From the NCBI RefSeq assembly GCF_904846705.1, contig NZ_CAJHBS010000002.1, positions 186,001 through 250,000 on the forward strand: a stretch of 64,000 bases of DNA, in the 5' to 3' direction. Origin of the DNA: Psychrobacter sp. Pi2-52. Lineage in GTDB: Bacteria; Pseudomonadota; Gammaproteobacteria; Pseudomonadales; Moraxellaceae. Below, in pieces: positions 29,201-39,513 of this stretch. How positions within the stretch are numbered: the stretch's first letter is position 1; each line of letters begins with the position of its first letter. The notes under the pieces are model-generated. The model was given only the letters and a program-made list of their open reading frames with translations. It searched no databases and had not been told where the DNA came from. The translations under genes were made by a program, and so were the position numbers.

Positions 29201-30526
29201 ATGACCACGCAAACAACAACCACGCAATCTATCCAAGTCACAAACGACTTTGATCAGCAACATCTTTGGCATCCATATGCCAGCCTGCCACCAACCTATT
29301 CCAATATCGTTATCGATCACGCTGAAGGTATCTACATCATTACTGAAGATGGCACGCGCCTGATCGATGGTATGTCGTCATGGTGGGCGAGCGTTCATGG
29401 TTATAACCATCCAAAACTGAATGAAGCATTGACTAAGCAGTTGGGTAAAATGGCGCATGTCATGTTTGGTGGATTGACCCATCAGCCAGCGATAGATTTG
29501 GGCAAAAAACTGCTCGACATTGTACCTGCTGGACTTGATGCGATTTTTTATGCGGACAGTGGCAGTATTGCGGTAGAAGTGGCACTAAAAATGGCGTTGC
29601 AATATCAAGTGGCTGCCAAGCGCCCAAATAAGCAACAGTTTGCCTCAACTCATTCAGGGTATTACGGAGATACATGGCATGCGATGAGTGTCTGTGATCC
29701 TGTTAATGGTATGCACAGCCTGTATGGCAAGCAATTACCGATGCAGTATTTCGTCTCTGCGCCGCCACTAGGCTTTGATCGCGCATTGACAGTAGATGAG
29801 CGTGAATCATTAGCTCAGTTTTTTGTAGAGCATGGCGAGCAGCTGGCGGGTTTTATCCTTGAGCCGATTATTCAGGGCGCAGGCGGGATGCGTTTTTATA
29901 GTCCTGAATATCTGCAATTGCTGCGTCAACTGTGCGACAAGTATGACGTACTATTGATTGCGGATGAAATCGCCACTGGGTTTGGGCGTAGTGGTAAATT
30001 ATTTGCGTGTGAACATGCAGCTATTAGTCCTGATATCATGACCATTGGCAAGGCGCTGACAGGTGGCTATATGACTTTTGCCGCAACGTTATGTACCCGC
30101 AAAATTGCCGATACCATTCATAATAGTGACTATCCAGCGCTGATGCATGGTCCAACCTTTATGGGCAACCCACTGGCCTGTGCAGTTGCGTGTGCATCGA
30201 TTGATTTGATTATGTCTTATGATATCGAAGCGCGTACCGCAAATATGCAACGCATTATGGAGCAGCAGCTAGCACCAACCGCGTTATTAGAAGGTGTTGC
30301 CGAGGTACGTTGTTTGGGTGCAGTCGCCGTCATTGAGTTGTATGAAGCAGTTGATATGCCCATTTTTCAGTCTTTATTGATTGATAATGGTATCTGGGTC
30401 AGACCATTTGGTAAGCTGGTGTATATTATGCCACCCTACGTGATTACTGATGATGAACTGGCTACCTTATGCCAAGCGCTGATAAAAGTAGTGCGTACGT
30501 ATTTAGAAAACCGAGGTCAACCATGA
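29201..30526 (+). CDS. bioA: Adenosylmethionine-8-amino-7-oxononanoate aminotransferase
   Basis: A PLP enzyme of biotin synthesis that makes 7,8-diaminopelargonate. From the chosen start it is 441 residues: HLWHPYASLPP, GMSSWWASVHGYNHPKLN, YADSGSIAVEVALKMA, LLIADEIATGFGRSGKLFACEHA (PLP aspartate) and TIGKALTGGYM (the Schiff-base lysine) all match BioA. The open frame extends to a TTG at 29171, but AGGGA at 29189-29193 is spaced correctly for the ATG at 29201. bioD overlaps its stop codon, so bioA-bioD are translationally coupled. The local birA lacks a repressor domain, so classical BirA control is unlikely. Confidence 0.95.
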   Translation: MTTQTTTTQSIQVTNDFDQQHLWHPYASLPPTYSNIVIDHAEGIYIITEDGTRLIDGMSSWWASVHGYNHPKLNEALTKQLGKMAHVMFGGLTHQPAIDLGKKLLDIVPAGLDAIFYADSGSIAVEVALKMALQYQVAAKRPNKQQFASTHSGYYGDTWHAMSVCDPVNGMHSLYGKQLPMQYFVSAPPLGFDRALTVDERESLAQFFVEHGEQLAGFILEPIIQGAGGMRFYSPEYLQLLRQLCDKYDVLLIADEIATGFGRSGKLFACEHAAISPDIMTIGKALTGGYMTFAATLCTRKIADTIHNSDYPALMHGPTFMGNPLACAVACASIDLIMSYDIEARTANMQRIMEQQLAPTALLEGVAEVRCLGAVAVIELYEAVDMPIFQSLLIDNGIWVRPFGKLVYIMPPYVITDDELATLCQALIKVVRTYLENRGQP

Positions 30527-31239
30527 GTGTTTTATTTGTTTCTGGTATCGATACCGATATTGGTAAAACCTATGCTACTGGACTACTTGCCAAAGCACTT
30601 ACACAACAAGGTTTAAATGTCATCACTCAAAAGCTAGTACAGACGGGTGTATCGATTAATCCAAATACTGGCGAGATGAATATCGCTGACGATATTATTA
30701 CTCATCGTCAACTTATGGACATTCCTTTACAGCCGTGTGACCTTGATTTTACGACTTGTGCTCATCGTTATAAGAAGCCTGCGTCTCCTCATCTGGCTAC
30801 TAAGTTATCAGGAGAGACACTTGATCCTGATATGATTACTAAAGCCACCAAGCGACTGCAATCTGAGTATGAGCTGGTACTACTAGAAGGTGCAGGTGGC
30901 TTACTTGTACCGATCACAGAGAATCTACTGATATTAGATTATATTGCCGAGCAAGGCTATCCAGTTATTTTGGTCACCTCTGGTCGATTGGGCAGCATCA
31001 ATCATACGTTGCTGAGTTTAGAAGCCATAAAATCGCGCGGCTTAACGGTACACAGTGTGATTTATAATCATATCCATGACGATGCTGAGCAAACAGACGC
31101 TGAGATCGCAAACAGTACCATTGATTTTTTGCAAACGTATTTGGCTCATAATTATCCCAAAGCGCATTGGCTACAGATACCGTATCTAAAAGATAATCTG
31201 GTCGGTAATATTGAAGCACTGCCAGAAAATTTTTTTTAG
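30523..31239 (+). CDS. bioD: Dethiobiotin synthetase
   Basis: BioD closes the ureido ring of dethiobiotin using ATP and CO2. From the ATG that overlaps the bioA stop (ATGA) it is 238 residues. The P-loop is at residues 7-16 (SGIDTDIGKT), followed by a conserved QKLVQTG motif and LLEGAGGLLVPI. The frame is open further upstream inside bioA, but a start there would not begin at the conserved MSVLFVSGIDTD. RNase P RNA follows. Confidence 0.95.
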   Translation: MSVLFVSGIDTDIGKTYATGLLAKALTQQGLNVITQKLVQTGVSINPNTGEMNIADDIITHRQLMDIPLQPCDLDFTTCAHRYKKPASPHLATKLSGETLDPDMITKATKRLQSEYELVLLEGAGGLLVPITENLLILDYIAEQGYPVILVTSGRLGSINHTLLSLEAIKSRGLTVHSVIYNHIHDDAEQTDAEIANSTIDFLQTYLAHNYPKAHWLQIPYLKDNLVGNIEALPENFF

Positions 31240-31277
31240 CCTATTTATGTTGTCTTTAAAAATAAATCCAAAAGACA

Positions 31278-31306
31278 TTCGCAGGCAGTCATAAGTTTGC
31301 TATACT
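31278..31306 (+). promoter_or_regulatory. Probable rnpB promoter
   Basis: TTCGCA (31278-31283) and TATACT (31301-31306) are 17 bases apart, and the -10 ends about six bases before the RNase P RNA. Sites called by eye. Confidence 0.6.
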
Positions 31307-31311
31307 AGCGC

Positions 31312-31680
<369 letters not shown>

Positions 31681-31801
31681 TTTTTATTGTTTGTTGTAGT
31701 AATAGTTGTAATTAATCTGAATTAAATTCGTTTTTTTGCAAAAAATGCTTATTAGGGGTTGACGGCAGTCAGCAGCTTGGGCATAATGTGCAGCCTAAAA
31801 C

Positions 31802-31878
31802 GGCGATGTAGCTCAGCTGGTTAGAGCGCATGACTCATAATCGTGAGGTCAAGAGTTCAAGTCTCTTCATCGCCACCA
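31802..31878 (+). tRNA. tRNA with anticodon CAT, probably elongator tRNA-Met
   Basis: A 77-base cloverleaf with a perfect seven-pair acceptor stem (GGCGATG/CATCGCC), D-loop AGCTGGTTA, anticodon CAT at 31836-31838 in loop CTCATAA, T-loop TTCAAGT, and encoded CCA. The acceptor starts with a G-C pair, so it is not initiator tRNA. Elongator Met is most likely. A tRNA-Ile2, whose CAT would be modified to lysidine, cannot be excluded: the TTCAAGT T-loop also occurs in those tRNAs. Confidence 0.93.
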
Positions 31879-31893
31879 TATATAGCAGTACGA

Positions 31894-31924
31894 AAAAACC
31901 AATCTATTAAGATTGGTTTTTTTT
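31894..31924 (+). terminator. Rho-independent terminator after the tRNA
   Basis: AAAACCAATCT pairs with GATTGGTTTT around a short loop and is followed by a run of nine or more T. It is about 15 bases after the tRNA 3' end. Confidence 0.85.
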
Positions 31925-32044
31925 TGCCCAAAATAAATAATCTTCTCAAGGTTTTCCATCAGTTCTTGATATACTAGACATTCTCTACAAGTATTAAGTT
32001 TTTTTCATTTCATCTGCAAGTCACATCTCTTCTAACAAAATCGC

Positions 32045-32073
32045 CTTACTTTGCAGTGGAAAACTGCTAGAAT
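32045..32073 (+). promoter_or_regulatory. Possible lepA promoter with extended -10
   Basis: TGCTAGAAT (32065-32073) is an extended -10 element identical to that before zipA; the -35 (CTTACT) is weak. It lies in the 333-base gene-free stretch between the tRNA terminator and lepA, which would give a leader of about 180 bases. Nothing else is recognised there. Confidence 0.4.
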
Positions 32074-32257
32074 ACTCTTTTATGTCTGCGCATAAAAGTT
32101 AATGTGCTTGGCTATAGGTTTTAGACGGTAGTATTAGCCGAATCGGCTTGTTATAACGGTTGACCTTCAAAGAAGTACAAGCAACTTATCAATTGCATCT
32201 GACAATATTTATTTTTTAGTTTTATTATTCTATCACCCTTAATTTAGTAGGCGCTTT

Positions 32258-34057
32258 GTGACTGCATTAGCCAATATTCGTAACTTTTCAATCATTGCCC
32301 ACATTGATCATGGTAAGTCGACCCTTGCCGATCGTTTTATTCAAATGTGCGGTGCCTTGCAAGATCGCGAGATGCAGGCGCAGGTACTCGACTCAATGGA
32401 TATCGAGCGTGAGCGCGGTATCACTATCAAAGCACAGTCAGTAACACTGTTTTATGATCATCCAAATGGTGAGCGCTATCAGCTTAACTTTATTGATACC
32501 CCTGGTCACGTCGATTTTTCATATGAAGTTTCGCGTTCATTAGCAGCTTGTGAAGGTGCGCTATTGGTGGTTGATGCCGCTCAAGGCGTAGAAGCGCAGT
32601 CAGTAGCCAATTGCTATACAGCCGTTGATCAAGGCTTAGAGGTCATGGCGGTGTTAAATAAGATTGATTTGCCGCAAGTTGAGCCTGAGCGCGTCATTCA
32701 AGAAATTGAAGATATTATCGGTATCGATGCCGTTGATGCACCGCGAGTATCAGCCAAATCTGGTCTTGGTGTTGATAAGCTGCTAGAAGCGCTAGTAGAG
32801 TTTATTCCGGCACCAACTGGTGATCGTGAAGCGCCACTCCAAGCACTAATTATTGACTCTTGGTTCGATAATTATTTGGGTGTGGTCTCATTGGTACGGG
32901 TGCGTGAAGGTACTATACGTAAAGGTGACAAATTATATATCAAGTCGACTCAAGAGGCACATCTGGTTGGCTCGATTGGTGTCTTTACGCCTAAGCCTGT
33001 AGATACGGGTGTTTTAGAAGCAGGGGAAGTCGGCTTTGTTATTGCGGGTATTAAGGATATTGCCGGAGCACCAGTAGGCGATACTATCACTCATGCTAAG
33101 ACCCCTGATGTGGATCGTATCCCAGGCTTTAAACAAGTCACGCCACAAGTCTATTCTGGTATGTTCCCAGTAGATTCGAGTGATTTCGAAAAATTCCGTG
33201 AAGCTTTGCAAAAACTGCAAATCAACGATGCTTCGCTGTTTTTTGAGCCAGATACGTCGGATGCGCTTGGCTTTGGTTTCCGCTGTGGCTTCTTGGGTAT
33301 GCTGCACATGGAGATTATCCAAGAGCGTCTAGAGCGTGAATATGATCTAGATTTGATCACGACGGCACCCTCAGTTATTTACGAAATTGAGAAAAAGAAC
33401 GGTGATGTAATCTATGTAGATAACCCCTCACATCTACCTGAGCCAAACAACATTGAAGAGTTCCGTGAGCCAATTGCCCGCTGTCAAATTTTGGTACCGC
33501 AAGAGTTCTTAGGCAATGTGATGACGCTATGTATTGAGCGTCGCGGCGTTCAGGTTGATATGCGTTTTATGGGTCGACAAGTACAGCTGATATTCGATAT
33601 CCCAATGGGCGAAGTGGTCATGGATTTCTTTGATCGCCTAAAGTCAGTCTCACGTGGTTTTGCATCGTTAGACTATAACTTTGAACGTTATCAAGCCGAT
33701 AAATTGGTGAGAGTTGATGTACTAATCAATGGCGATAAAGTCGATGCCTTAGCGATGATTGTGCACGAAACCCAATCACGTTATCGTGGTAATGCCCTAG
33801 TTACTAAGATGAAAGAGTTGATTCCACGTCAAATGTTTGATGTTGCCATTCAAGCGGCTATCGGTAGCCAAATCATTGGTCGTAGTACGGTAAAAGCCAT
33901 GCGTAAAGACGTATTAGCAAAATGCTATGGTGGCGATGTGTCACGTAAGAAAAAGCTATTGTCTAAGCAGAAAGCTGGTAAAAAACGTATGAAGCAAGTA
34001 GGTAATGTGGAAATCCCGCAAGAAGCCTTCTTAGCTGTGTTGCAAGTTGATAGCTAA
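32258..34057 (+). CDS. lepA: Elongation factor 4 (LepA)
   Basis: A ribosome-associated GTPase that can back-translocate or remodel ribosomes. The 599-residue length is exact for the family. G1 is [14 protein letters not shown]2 [12 protein letters not shown]3 DTPGHVDF, G4 NKIDLPQ, and the LepA-specific C-terminal domain ends with [20 protein letters not shown]. The start codon is GTG with a weak purine stretch upstream. lepB follows, as in most proteobacteria. Confidence 0.97.
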   Translation: MTALANIRNFSIIAHIDHGKSTLADRFIQMCGALQDREMQAQVLDSMDIERERGITIKAQSVTLFYDHPNGERYQLNFIDTPGHVDFSYEVSRSLAACEGALLVVDAAQGVEAQSVANCYTAVDQGLEVMAVLNKIDLPQVEPERVIQEIEDIIGIDAVDAPRVSAKSGLGVDKLLEALVEFIPAPTGDREAPLQALIIDSWFDNYLGVVSLVRVREGTIRKGDKLYIKSTQEAHLVGSIGVFTPKPVDTGVLEAGEVGFVIAGIKDIAGAPVGDTITHAKTPDVDRIPGFKQVTPQVYSGMFPVDSSDFEKFREALQKLQINDASLFFEPDTSDALGFGFRCGFLGMLHMEIIQERLEREYDLDLITTAPSVIYEIEKKNGDVIYVDNPSHLPEPNNIEEFREPIARCQILVPQEFLGNVMTLCIERRGVQVDMRFMGRQVQLIFDIPMGEVVMDFFDRLKSVSRGFASLDYNFERYQADKLVRVDVLINGDKVDALAMIVHETQSRYRGNALVTKMKELIPRQMFDVAIQAAIGSQIIGRSTVKAMRKDVLAKCYGGDVSRKKKLLSKQKAGKKRMKQVGNVEIPQEAFLAVLQVDS

Positions 34058-34159
34058 TCATTGAGCTTAATTTAAGATAGTCATTGTAGATAACAGTCAA
34101 ATGTAGAGAGTCTTATCGTAAAGGTGTTAGATAAGCCGCTCGTTAATAGGCAATTTGGT

Positions 34160-35062
34160 ATGGATTTTGATTTTAATTTAATTTTAGTGCCGTTAACTAT
34201 AGTACTAGGAATTGTTTGGCTGTTAGACAAGCTAGCGCTCAAACAGCGCAAAAATCGTGGTCGAGGTCAAGAAGGCTTACTGGTTCGCTGGGCTTATGAC
34301 TTTTTTCCTGTGTTAGCAGTGGTATTGATAGTACGCTCATTTTTAATTGAGCCATTTAATATCCCATCATCGTCTATGGTGCCGACGCTATATACGGGTG
34401 ACTTTATTGCTGTTAATAAGTATGCATATGGCGTGCGCCTGCCGTTAACCTATAATAAGGTGCTAGATACTGGTGAACCTGAACATGGTGATGTGGCAGT
34501 GTTTCGCTATCCTGAGAACCCGAGCATTTATTATATTAAACGCGTTATCGGTTTGCCTGGGGATAGCGTGAGTTATAGTCAAGGCACGTTGTCTATCAAT
34601 GACGTACCTATTGAGACTAAGTCTGTAGATTTTGCGGCAAATGCTGAATTGACTTCACAGCTATACTTACCAGGGCAAATTGGTCCAGGTCAAGTGCTGA
34701 CCGAAGAGAGTGCTTCTGCAATGGGCCAGCAAGAAGAAGATGCGGCAAAATATTTTGAAGAAGTACAAGGTGACAACAAGCACCTCGTGCGCTATTTAGA
34801 CGGTATGAATAGTTCACAATACGCGCCATTTTTGCAGCAACAATCACCAGAGGTGGTTGAATCAGAAGGTACTGAGTGGCGTATTGATGTGCCAGAAGAT
34901 CAGTATTTTGTGATGGGTGATAACCGAGATCGCAGTGCAGATGGTAGATTTTGGGGATTCGTTCCTGATGAAAACCTAGCAGGTAAGGCTGTTTATATTT
35001 GGATGCATAAACCACCTGGTCTTAACCTACCGACCTTTGAGCGTAATGGTACTATCAATTAA
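34160..35062 (+). CDS. lepB: Signal peptidase I
   Basis: LepB removes signal peptides from exported proteins at the inner membrane. N-terminal helices (LILVPLTIVLGIVWLLDKL and VLAVVLIVRSFLIEPF) precede the catalytic Ser in IPSSSMVPT (S72) and Lys in YYIKRVIGLPGD (K127). The GDNRDRSADGRFWGFV box lies near the C terminus. The open frame starts at a GTG at 34124, 12 residues earlier; MDFDFNLILVP at 34160 is preferred because it begins at the membrane segment, but the choice is uncertain. About 60 residues of variable sequence are inserted in the periplasmic domain between the two conserved boxes. Confidence 0.93.
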   Translation: MDFDFNLILVPLTIVLGIVWLLDKLALKQRKNRGRGQEGLLVRWAYDFFPVLAVVLIVRSFLIEPFNIPSSSMVPTLYTGDFIAVNKYAYGVRLPLTYNKVLDTGEPEHGDVAVFRYPENPSIYYIKRVIGLPGDSVSYSQGTLSINDVPIETKSVDFAANAELTSQLYLPGQIGPGQVLTEESASAMGQQEEDAAKYFEEVQGDNKHLVRYLDGMNSSQYAPFLQQQSPEVVESEGTEWRIDVPEDQYFVMGDNRDRSADGRFWGFVPDENLAGKAVYIWMHKPPGLNLPTFERNGTIN

Positions 35063-35193
35063 GATTATGAGATTGTCTAGAGATTGATTGGTTGATAATG
35101 GTTTTATGCTAATATCGTTGCTAAATAATCAATAGCTATTTATTATTTATACACTTGTTCAAAATAGTCGTTTATCTTTAGAAGGATATCATA

Positions 35194-35586
35194 ATGCAGC
35201 AATTATCTGGTTTGGCTATGCAGCGCGGCGCCAGTGTGACAAACATTGTTCTCATTATTATGCTTTTGGGTATTGCGACTAAATTGACAGTAGCTATCGT
35301 ACCAGCTCAGATTGGTGATTACCAATTGACCAAGGTATTAAGTGCACAGCTAAAAGAAGCTAATAATAATAACGAAACAGCCAAGCAATTTGTTGAACGT
35401 GTCAACAAACAGTTATCTATCAATGCTGACTATGATACCAAGGCAGAAGAGGTATTTACTTTTACTGATAAAAAAACAGGTCAATTGGCTATCTATAAAG
35501 AATATGCAGTAACTAATAATTTTTTTAGCAATGTTGACATCGTAAACCGTTTCGAGGGTGACATCGAAGTGGCAACAGCAGAGTAA
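35194..35586 (+). CDS. DUF4845 family membrane protein
   Basis: A 130-residue protein with one N-terminal hydrophobic helix (VTNIVLIIMLLGIATKLTVAIVPA) and a small periplasmic domain. Proteins of this family sit between lepB and rnc in many gammaproteobacteria, exactly as here. Their function is unknown. AAGGATA precedes the ATG. Confidence 0.85.
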   Translation: MQQLSGLAMQRGASVTNIVLIIMLLGIATKLTVAIVPAQIGDYQLTKVLSAQLKEANNNNETAKQFVERVNKQLSINADYDTKAEEVFTFTDKKTGQLAIYKEYAVTNNFFSNVDIVNRFEGDIEVATAE

Positions 35587-35688
35587 GCCATCATAATACG
35601 ACATAGCGCTCTCATTATTTCATAAAATATATCAAATAATATTATTAAACTAAATCTGTCAAGCAGAAGGGATAACCACAAACCACGC

Positions 35689-36486
35689 ATGAAACCAACT
35701 TCGCACCATTCCCAAGCGGTTCCTACTTCCCAAAAAAATAGTACGTCTGTTGACACGCTTGTTGTTAGCTCAGAATTTATTCAGCGGTTAGCAGTATTAA
35801 CGCGTAAGTTAGGCTATGAGTTTAATGACTTGAGCCTACCTAAACTTGCGCTAACGCATCGCTCATTTGATAGCAAAAAGAACTATGAGCGCTTAGAGTT
35901 TTTAGGTGATGCACTTTTAGGGATGATTGTGGGTGAAGCTTTATATCATCGTTATCCTAGTCAAAATGAAGGGCGCTTAACGCGTATGCGTGCAACACTG
36001 GTGCGCCAAGAGTCGTTGGTAATTATCGCTCAAAACTTGGAGCTGTCTAACCATCTTATATTAGGGGTAGGTGAGCGCAAAGGTGGCGGTCGCAATCGTG
36101 CTTCTATACTGGCCGATGCCGTAGAGTCTCTGATTGGTGCTATCTATTTAGACAGTCAAGATATGGATATTACTCGTAAATGTGTTCTCTCTTGGTATGG
36201 TGATCTGATTGATAATGTCAATGACCAAAAAGCGCTAAAGGACGCCAAGAGTCGGTTACAAGAGTGGCTACAATCTAAACAGTTTGACCTGCCTAATTAC
36301 GAGCTCATGGAAACGCGTGGTAATGCACCGCATCAAATTTTCGTTGTACGTTGCCATGTCAATATCAATAATTGCCCTGATATTACTGAATCTGGTGAGA
36401 GCCGCCGTATCGCTGAACAAAAAGCAGCTGAGCTTATGATTAATCAATTACATAAATTGCCAGGATCTGCCAAAAAACGTGTATAG
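35689..36486 (+). CDS. rnc: Ribonuclease III
   Basis: RNase III cuts double-stranded RNA, including rRNA precursors. The signature ERLEFLGDALLG contains catalytic residues E67 and D74. DAVESLIGAIYLD supplies the second acidic pair. The C-terminal double-stranded RNA-binding domain runs from about residue 185 (DAKSRLQEWLQSK) to the end. At 265 residues it is about 35-40 longer than the E. coli enzyme, mostly from a Ser/Thr/Gln-rich N-terminal tail. era follows in the conserved order. Confidence 0.96.
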   Translation: MKPTSHHSQAVPTSQKNSTSVDTLVVSSEFIQRLAVLTRKLGYEFNDLSLPKLALTHRSFDSKKNYERLEFLGDALLGMIVGEALYHRYPSQNEGRLTRMRATLVRQESLVIIAQNLELSNHLILGVGERKGGGRNRASILADAVESLIGAIYLDSQDMDITRKCVLSWYGDLIDNVNDQKALKDAKSRLQEWLQSKQFDLPNYELMETRGNAPHQIFVVRCHVNINNCPDITESGESRRIAEQKAAELMINQLHKLPGSAKKRV

Positions 36487-36682
36487 CCGATGTCTATTAA
36501 TGCATTTTTAGATGCAGAATATTAGCTTAGATTGGTTTATAGCTTGCAAAACACACATTAAAACTACCTCACATATTATTTATTTTAAAACTTTAAATGT
36601 TTCTAGCCCGTTTTTAATGGTGACTAAATAAATTTACCATCAAAGACAGTTCGGCTAGTCACAAACCCTATAGGATTAACTT

Positions 36683-37798
36683 ATGAGCAATCATACTGAT
36701 TTGCCATCAAACAATGAAGACAGCACCCAAAGTTTGGGTGAGAATACAGATATTGATTTAAGCCAAAATAATATCGAAGTTACCGAAGAGATTCATGCTA
36801 TTGATGCAGAAGATATTGCATTAGACAATGATATGGCCATTGAAGAGTTTTTTGCACCAAGTGGCAATGCTCGTATGGCTGATGATTTTAGAGCAGGTTA
36901 TGTCGCTATTGTTGGACGTCCAAATGTGGGTAAATCAACTTTGATGAACCACTTATTAGGTCAAAAGTTGTCTATCACTTCACGCAAACCACAAACCACC
37001 CGTCATCGTATTCATGGCATTTTGTCAAACCATGAAATGCAAGCGGTGTTTGTTGATACACCAGGTATTCACCGTAACGAAGTACGTGCTATTAACGAAC
37101 GTATGAATAAAGCGGCGGTATCGGCTTTAGTAGATGTAGATTTAGTACTGTTTGTTGTCGATTCAGATCAATGGCGTGACGATGATTTATTGACCTTGCA
37201 AAAGCTCGGTGAGACCAATCTAACAGTCGTATTGGTTATTAATAAGTCAGATACTCTAAAAGATAAAGGCAGCGTGCTACCACTTATCGAAACTTTCAAC
37301 GATAGTTTCGATTTTGCTGATATCGTTCCTGTATCTGCACTAAAAAATCAAAACTTAGATCGTTTGCAAGAAGTGATTGCCTCACATTTACCAGTCGCTG
37401 CGCCTATTTACGATACAGAACAAATCACAGATCGCTCTGAGCGATTTTTGGCCAGTGAAATTATTCGCGAAAAAATCATGCGTAGTGCAGGCGATGAAGT
37501 ACCCTATGATTTAACGGTACAGATTGATGAGTTTAAAGACGAACCTGCACATACTGATCCAAAAACAGGGCGTCCACGCAAAGCTTGTACTTTCATCGAT
37601 GCGACTATCTATGTTGAACGTGGTGGTCAAAAAGCCATCGTTATCGGTGACAAAGGTCAGCGTATCAAACAAGTTGGTATGGATGCTCGTAAAGATATGG
37701 AGCAGTTATTCGGTAAAAAAATTATGTTAACTTTGTGGGTCAAAGTGAAACGTGGTTGGTCTGATGACGAGCGTGCGTTGACCAGTTTGGGCTATTGA
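36683..37798 (+). CDS. era: GTPase Era with acidic N-terminal extension
   Basis: Era binds the 3' end of 16S rRNA and is needed for small-subunit assembly. The P-loop GRPNVGKST starts at residue 79. The G2 region ITSRKPQTTRHRI, G3 DTPGIH and G4 NKSD follow, and a C-terminal KH domain contains the RGGQKAIVIGDKGQRIKQVG segment. In most bacteria the P-loop begins near residue 15. Here about 63 acidic, Asn/Asp/Glu-rich residues come first. No later in-frame ATG except M65 lies before the G domain; that internal ATG has no good ribosome-binding site, so the long form is preferred. Confidence 0.95.
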   Translation: MSNHTDLPSNNEDSTQSLGENTDIDLSQNNIEVTEEIHAIDAEDIALDNDMAIEEFFAPSGNARMADDFRAGYVAIVGRPNVGKSTLMNHLLGQKLSITSRKPQTTRHRIHGILSNHEMQAVFVDTPGIHRNEVRAINERMNKAAVSALVDVDLVLFVVDSDQWRDDDLLTLQKLGETNLTVVLVINKSDTLKDKGSVLPLIETFNDSFDFADIVPVSALKNQNLDRLQEVIASHLPVAAPIYDTEQITDRSERFLASEIIREKIMRSAGDEVPYDLTVQIDEFKDEPAHTDPKTGRPRKACTFIDATIYVERGGQKAIVIGDKGQRIKQVGMDARKDMEQLFGKKIMLTLWVKVKRGWSDDERALTSLGY

Positions 37799-37861
37799 TA
37801 GCGGTTAAAAACGAACGCTTCAAAAGCACTGTCTGCCTTTTAGCTATTTAGGTAATAAAAA

Positions 37862-38653
37862 ATGCGTAATGAAGCGCTCGTCGGGTATTTATTGCATCAG
37901 CGCCCTTATCAAGAAAAGCGCGCTTTGTATTATCTTTTTTCTCAACAACACGGTGTGATACATGGTGTTGGGAAAAAAGGCGCGCCACTATTTATGCCGT
38001 TACAGCTTTTTGCTACTGGCAAACGCGACCTAAAAACTTTCAGTCAAATTAATATTGCCTCGCAAGATACGACTCAAGCTGACAGTGTTCAAAAAGACGG
38101 TGTTAAAAAAGATAGTAAACCTGCTGTCTTAGAAGCCGTACCTTACGCCAATATCAGCGGTCAACATCAGTATGCCGCACTATATATAAACGAGATTCTG
38201 TGGCGGTTGTTACCTACTGAAGACCCAATGCCTGTATTATGGCAGCATTATCAAATCAGTCTACAACAACTCAAACAACCTCTAAGTAATAACGAGCTTC
38301 GTTTCTGTCTACGTCAGTTTGAGCAGTATCTATTTACCGAATTAGGATTCACTTTAACGTTAACGCATGACAATGTTGAAAACCCCATCGAGTCTGATTG
38401 TACTTACCGCTTTTTACCGGATGTGGGTTTGCTCCCTGTATTGGTACATAATGAAGAATCTGAGCATTTAGCCAGTGAGTCTGGACAGACCGTCTTTAAG
38501 GGTGCAGATATCATAGAAATGGCACGCTTAGGTATTACTGAGCAAACGCTGAGCCATTGGTCCAAACTACATCGACATCTTATTGATCATTTGCTTGATT
38601 ATCAGCCGCTACAAAGCCGTCTGTTATGGCAGCAGCAGCAGCGTTATCAATAA
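37862..38653 (+). CDS. recO: DNA repair protein RecO
   Basis: RecO helps load RecA onto gaps coated by single-strand binding protein. The 263-residue protein opens with the OB-fold segment GYLLHQRPYQEKRALYYLFSQQHGVIHGVGKKG, then ALYINEILWRLLPTEDPMPVLWQHY and the helical C-terminal domain. Zinc-finger cysteines found in some RecO proteins are absent, as in other gammaproteobacteria. It follows era by 63 bases and precedes pdxJ, the usual gene order. Confidence 0.92.
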   Translation: MRNEALVGYLLHQRPYQEKRALYYLFSQQHGVIHGVGKKGAPLFMPLQLFATGKRDLKTFSQINIASQDTTQADSVQKDGVKKDSKPAVLEAVPYANISGQHQYAALYINEILWRLLPTEDPMPVLWQHYQISLQQLKQPLSNNELRFCLRQFEQYLFTELGFTLTLTHDNVENPIESDCTYRFLPDVGLLPVLVHNEESEHLASESGQTVFKGADIIEMARLGITEQTLSHWSKLHRHLIDHLLDYQPLQSRLLWQQQQRYQ

Positions 38654-38719
38654 CTGCATTCTCAAATATCATCGTAGTATCAACTATATAAGTTAGGCTT
38701 AATTGTCCAAAGGATTTTT

Positions 38720-39493
38720 ATGAGTATCTCTGTATCTACCTCATCTGAAAACAATTCAAAAAAACCTTTGTTAGGCGTGAATATTGATCACGTGGCAACA
38801 TTGCGTCAAGCGCGCGGTGTGAATTATCCGAGTCCTCTAGCTGCTGCATTACTGTGCGAAAAGGCAGGAGCAGATGGTATCACTATACATTTACGTGAAG
38901 ATCGCCGTCATATACAAGATGCTGATGTTTATGAAATGGCAGGTCAGTTGTCGACGAGAATGAATCTAGAGATGGCAGCGACAGATGAGATGCTTGCAAT
39001 TGCCTGCGAAGTTAAACCTTTTTGGGTATGTCTAGTACCTGAAAAGCGTGCAGAGTTAACGACAGAAGGTGGTCTTGATGTTGCAGGGCAAGTCACGTCT
39101 CTAAAAGAGTATGTTTATAAACTGCAAGATTATAATATTAAGGTTTCTTTGTTTATTGATCCTGATGACAAGCAGATTGCAGCCGCAATAGAATGTGGTG
39201 CAGACGCAATAGAATTGCATACTGGTGCTTATGCCGAAGCAGGATTAGCAAATGATACTGCCGCACAGTTGGCTGAGCTTCAAAGAATTGAACAAGCAGT
39301 AGCTACAGCACAGAGCCTAGATGATAAATTGCTTATTAACGCAGGTCATGGCTTAACGTGTGACAATGTTAATGCCATTGCAAAGATTGATGGTATATAT
39401 GAATTAAATATCGGTCATGCACTTATTGCAGATGCGGTGTTTATAGGACTAGAGAGCGCTGTGACAATGATGAAAGAGGCCATGTATAAATAG
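38720..39493 (+). CDS. pdxJ: Pyridoxine 5'-phosphate synthase
   Basis: PdxJ condenses 3-amino-2-oxopropyl phosphate with deoxyxylulose phosphate to give pyridoxine 5'-phosphate. The 257-residue TIM barrel has the conserved [51 protein letters not shown] and [10 protein letters not shown] motifs. A 17-residue Ser/Asn-rich leader precedes the conserved start. AAAGGA lies before the ATG. The next gene is convergent, with its stop codon only 20 bases away and no hairpin between them. Confidence 0.96.
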   Translation: MSISVSTSSENNSKKPLLGVNIDHVATLRQARGVNYPSPLAAALLCEKAGADGITIHLREDRRHIQDADVYEMAGQLSTRMNLEMAATDEMLAIACEVKPFWVCLVPEKRAELTTEGGLDVAGQVTSLKEYVYKLQDYNIKVSLFIDPDDKQIAAAIECGADAIELHTGAYAEAGLANDTAAQLAELQRIEQAVATAQSLDDKLLINAGHGLTCDNVNAIAKIDGIYELNIGHALIADAVFIGLESAVTMMKEAMYK

Positions 39494-39513
39494 GTTTACA
39501 TATATGGCCTTTA

